Source: an uncultured Oscillospiraceae bacterium
GTDB taxonomy: Bacteria > Bacillota > Clostridia > Oscillospirales > Oscillospiraceae
Reading direction: 5' to 3'
Assembly: GCA_934659445.1 (NCBI GenBank)
Contig: CAKUHV010000020.1
Span: forward strand, 1-21,993
DNA: 21,993 nt
In this document: positions 21,070-21,993 of the stretch, one piece after another
Layout: each line of letters begins with the position of its first letter
Position numbering within the stretch: position 1 is the first letter of the stretch
The notes under the pieces: generated by a model
What the model was told of the DNA's origin: nothing
Seen by the model: only the letters and a program-made list of their open reading frames with translations
Databases searched by the model: none
Made by a program: the position numbers and the translations under genes

Positions 21070-21993
21070 ACATCTGCCCGCTTACACCGGGCTGATGCAT
21101 ATAGCGGTAATCCTGCTTCAGGATGTTCTTCACAAAGGGGGTCAGCAGAGCCAGATCCGCCGCCATCCAGGCCACGGGGTCTGCGGCACAAAGTCCGTAG
21201 AAGGCCGCGGCCGGGGCGGCGGCGCTCACCTGCCCCCCGGCCAGCGCGGCGGGCACGAGCATACACACCACCACCCGGGCTATCAGCTCCGCCGCGCCGG
21301 CGGCCAGCACAAAGGCGGAGCGGCCGATGCCCTGCACGCAGTTGCGGGAGACAAAGATAAAGCCCAGGAAGAAATACATGGCCAGATCCACATACAGGAA
21401 GGTATTGCCGTAGCGGATGGTCTCCTCCGTCACCTTGTCGGCACTGAGGAAGATGTGGAGATAGGCACCGTCCACCGTGAGCAGCAGCCCGGCGGCCACG
21501 GAGATCAGGGCGATGACCACCATCATCACCACGGACTGCAGAACGCCCTTGCGGATGCGGTCGGTGTGCCCCGCCCCCAGATTCTGGGCGGTAAAGCTGG
21601 TCATGGCCGTGCCCAGGCCGTTGATGGGGGTCATCAGCAGACTGTTCAGCTTGTTGGCCGCACCAAAGCCGTTCTGGGCCGCGCTGGAGACCATGGCGCC
21701 ATCCAGCATGTCGAACTTCACCACCACGCTCTGCATCACGATGATGCCCACCGCCAGCACGGAGAACTGCAGGCCCAGGGGCACCCCCTGTACAACATGC
21801 CGCCGGATGTCCCTGCTGCGGATGCGCCAGTCCTCCCGATGCAGATGAAGCCAGGGGTATTTGGCAAAGGCGTACAGGAAGCAGCCCGCCGCGCTGAGCA
21901 GCTGGGCGGTCACAGTGGCCACCGCCGCACCGGCTACGCCCCAGCGGAACGCGATGATGAACAGCAGGTCCAGCCCCACGTTCAGCACCGTGG
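21068..21993 (-). CDS. MATE family efflux transporter (N-terminus beyond the window)
   Basis: The C-terminal 308 residues of a MATE-type transporter. The frame runs off the right edge without a start: the bases before the first internal Met read Thr-Val-Leu-Asn-Val, the common STVLN-V-LD motif after the fourth helix. About eight hydrophobic segments remain. Typical patterns are GVAGAAVATVTAQ, GVPLGLQFSVLAVGIIVMQ, GLGTAMTSFTAQNLGAG and IGRSAF. It is only distantly similar to the MATE protein at 6306-7691, so it is not a recent duplicate. Substrate is unknown. Confidence 0.92.
   Translation of the reverse strand, partial: TVLNVGLDLLFIIAFRWGVAGAAVATVTAQLLSAAGCFLYAFAKYPWLHLHREDWRIRSRDIRRHVVQGVPLGLQFSVLAVGIIVMQSVVVKFDMLDGAMVSSAAQNGFGAANKLNSLLMTPINGLGTAMTSFTAQNLGAGHTDRIRKGVLQSVVMMVVIALISVAAGLLLTVDGAYLHIFLSADKVTEETIRYGNTFLYVDLAMYFFLGFIFVSRNCVQGIGRSAFVLAAGAAELIARVVVCMLVPAALAGGQVSAAAPAAAFYGLCAADPVAWMAADLALLTPFVKNILKQDYRYMHQPGVSGQM

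Overview
This window is GC-rich DNA from a spore-forming, Gram-positive clostridial genome. The best guess is a high-GC member of the Oscillospiraceae (Flavonifractor / Lawsonibacter / Pseudoflavonifractor type). That placement is inferred from three things: the sporulation genes yqfC, yqfD and ylbJ, the Bacillota-type rpmE, era and recO, and strongly GC-biased codon use interrupted by consensus TTGACA/TATAAT promoters. It is ordinary chromosome. I see no rRNA, tRNA, CRISPR array, insertion sequence or complete prophage.

Layout. Era (149-1051, -) has its own promoter and terminator. Upstream of it lies a 400-bp stretch without a recognised protein gene. That stretch holds a possible small RNA (about 1144-1307, -). 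Next comes an unlisted 38-residue hydrophilic protein (1460-1576, -) behind a perfect match to a sigma-G (forespore) promoter. A minus-strand run follows: hflX, an MFS transporter and yigZ (transcribed in that order), with rpmE upstream behind tandem terminators. recO (5482-6252, +) diverges from rpmE and converges on a second operon through a shared terminator. That operon is transcribed leftward from 12900: ygjP, yqfC, yqfD, phoH, ybeY, a YhhN-like membrane protein, a DUF1461/TIGR01906 membrane protein and a MATE transporter. It has an internal promoter before phoH, and most of its distal genes overlap by a few bases. Divergent from it is ylbJ, then a small cysteine-motif protein.

The 14454-14955 interval carries two small phage-type genes, a holin and an XhlA-like coiled-coil partner, with no endolysin or other phage gene beside them. 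Next is a three-gene polar amino-acid ABC importer (binding lipoprotein, permease, ATPase) driven by two overlapping sigma-A promoters, with a leader hairpin and an intercistronic hairpin. A T-rich intergenic region of about 300 bp separates it from an LtaS-type lipoteichoic-acid synthase (17981-19834, +). After that comes a single-ORF fusion of 3-methyladenine DNA glycosylase I to a GNAT acetyltransferase (19965-21023, +). The window ends inside a MATE transporter on the minus strand.

Functional themes are ribosome biogenesis and stress (era, hflX, ybeY, rpmE, yigZ, phoH), DNA repair (recO, the Tag fusion), sporulation (yqfC, yqfD, ylbJ and the putative sigma-G gene), envelope and transport. 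The items most worth follow-up are the sigma-G/38-aa gene, the Tag-GNAT fusion, the orphan holin pair, two hairpins that would bury Shine-Dalgarno sequences (before yqfC and before the XhlA-like gene), and the candidate small RNA upstream of era.
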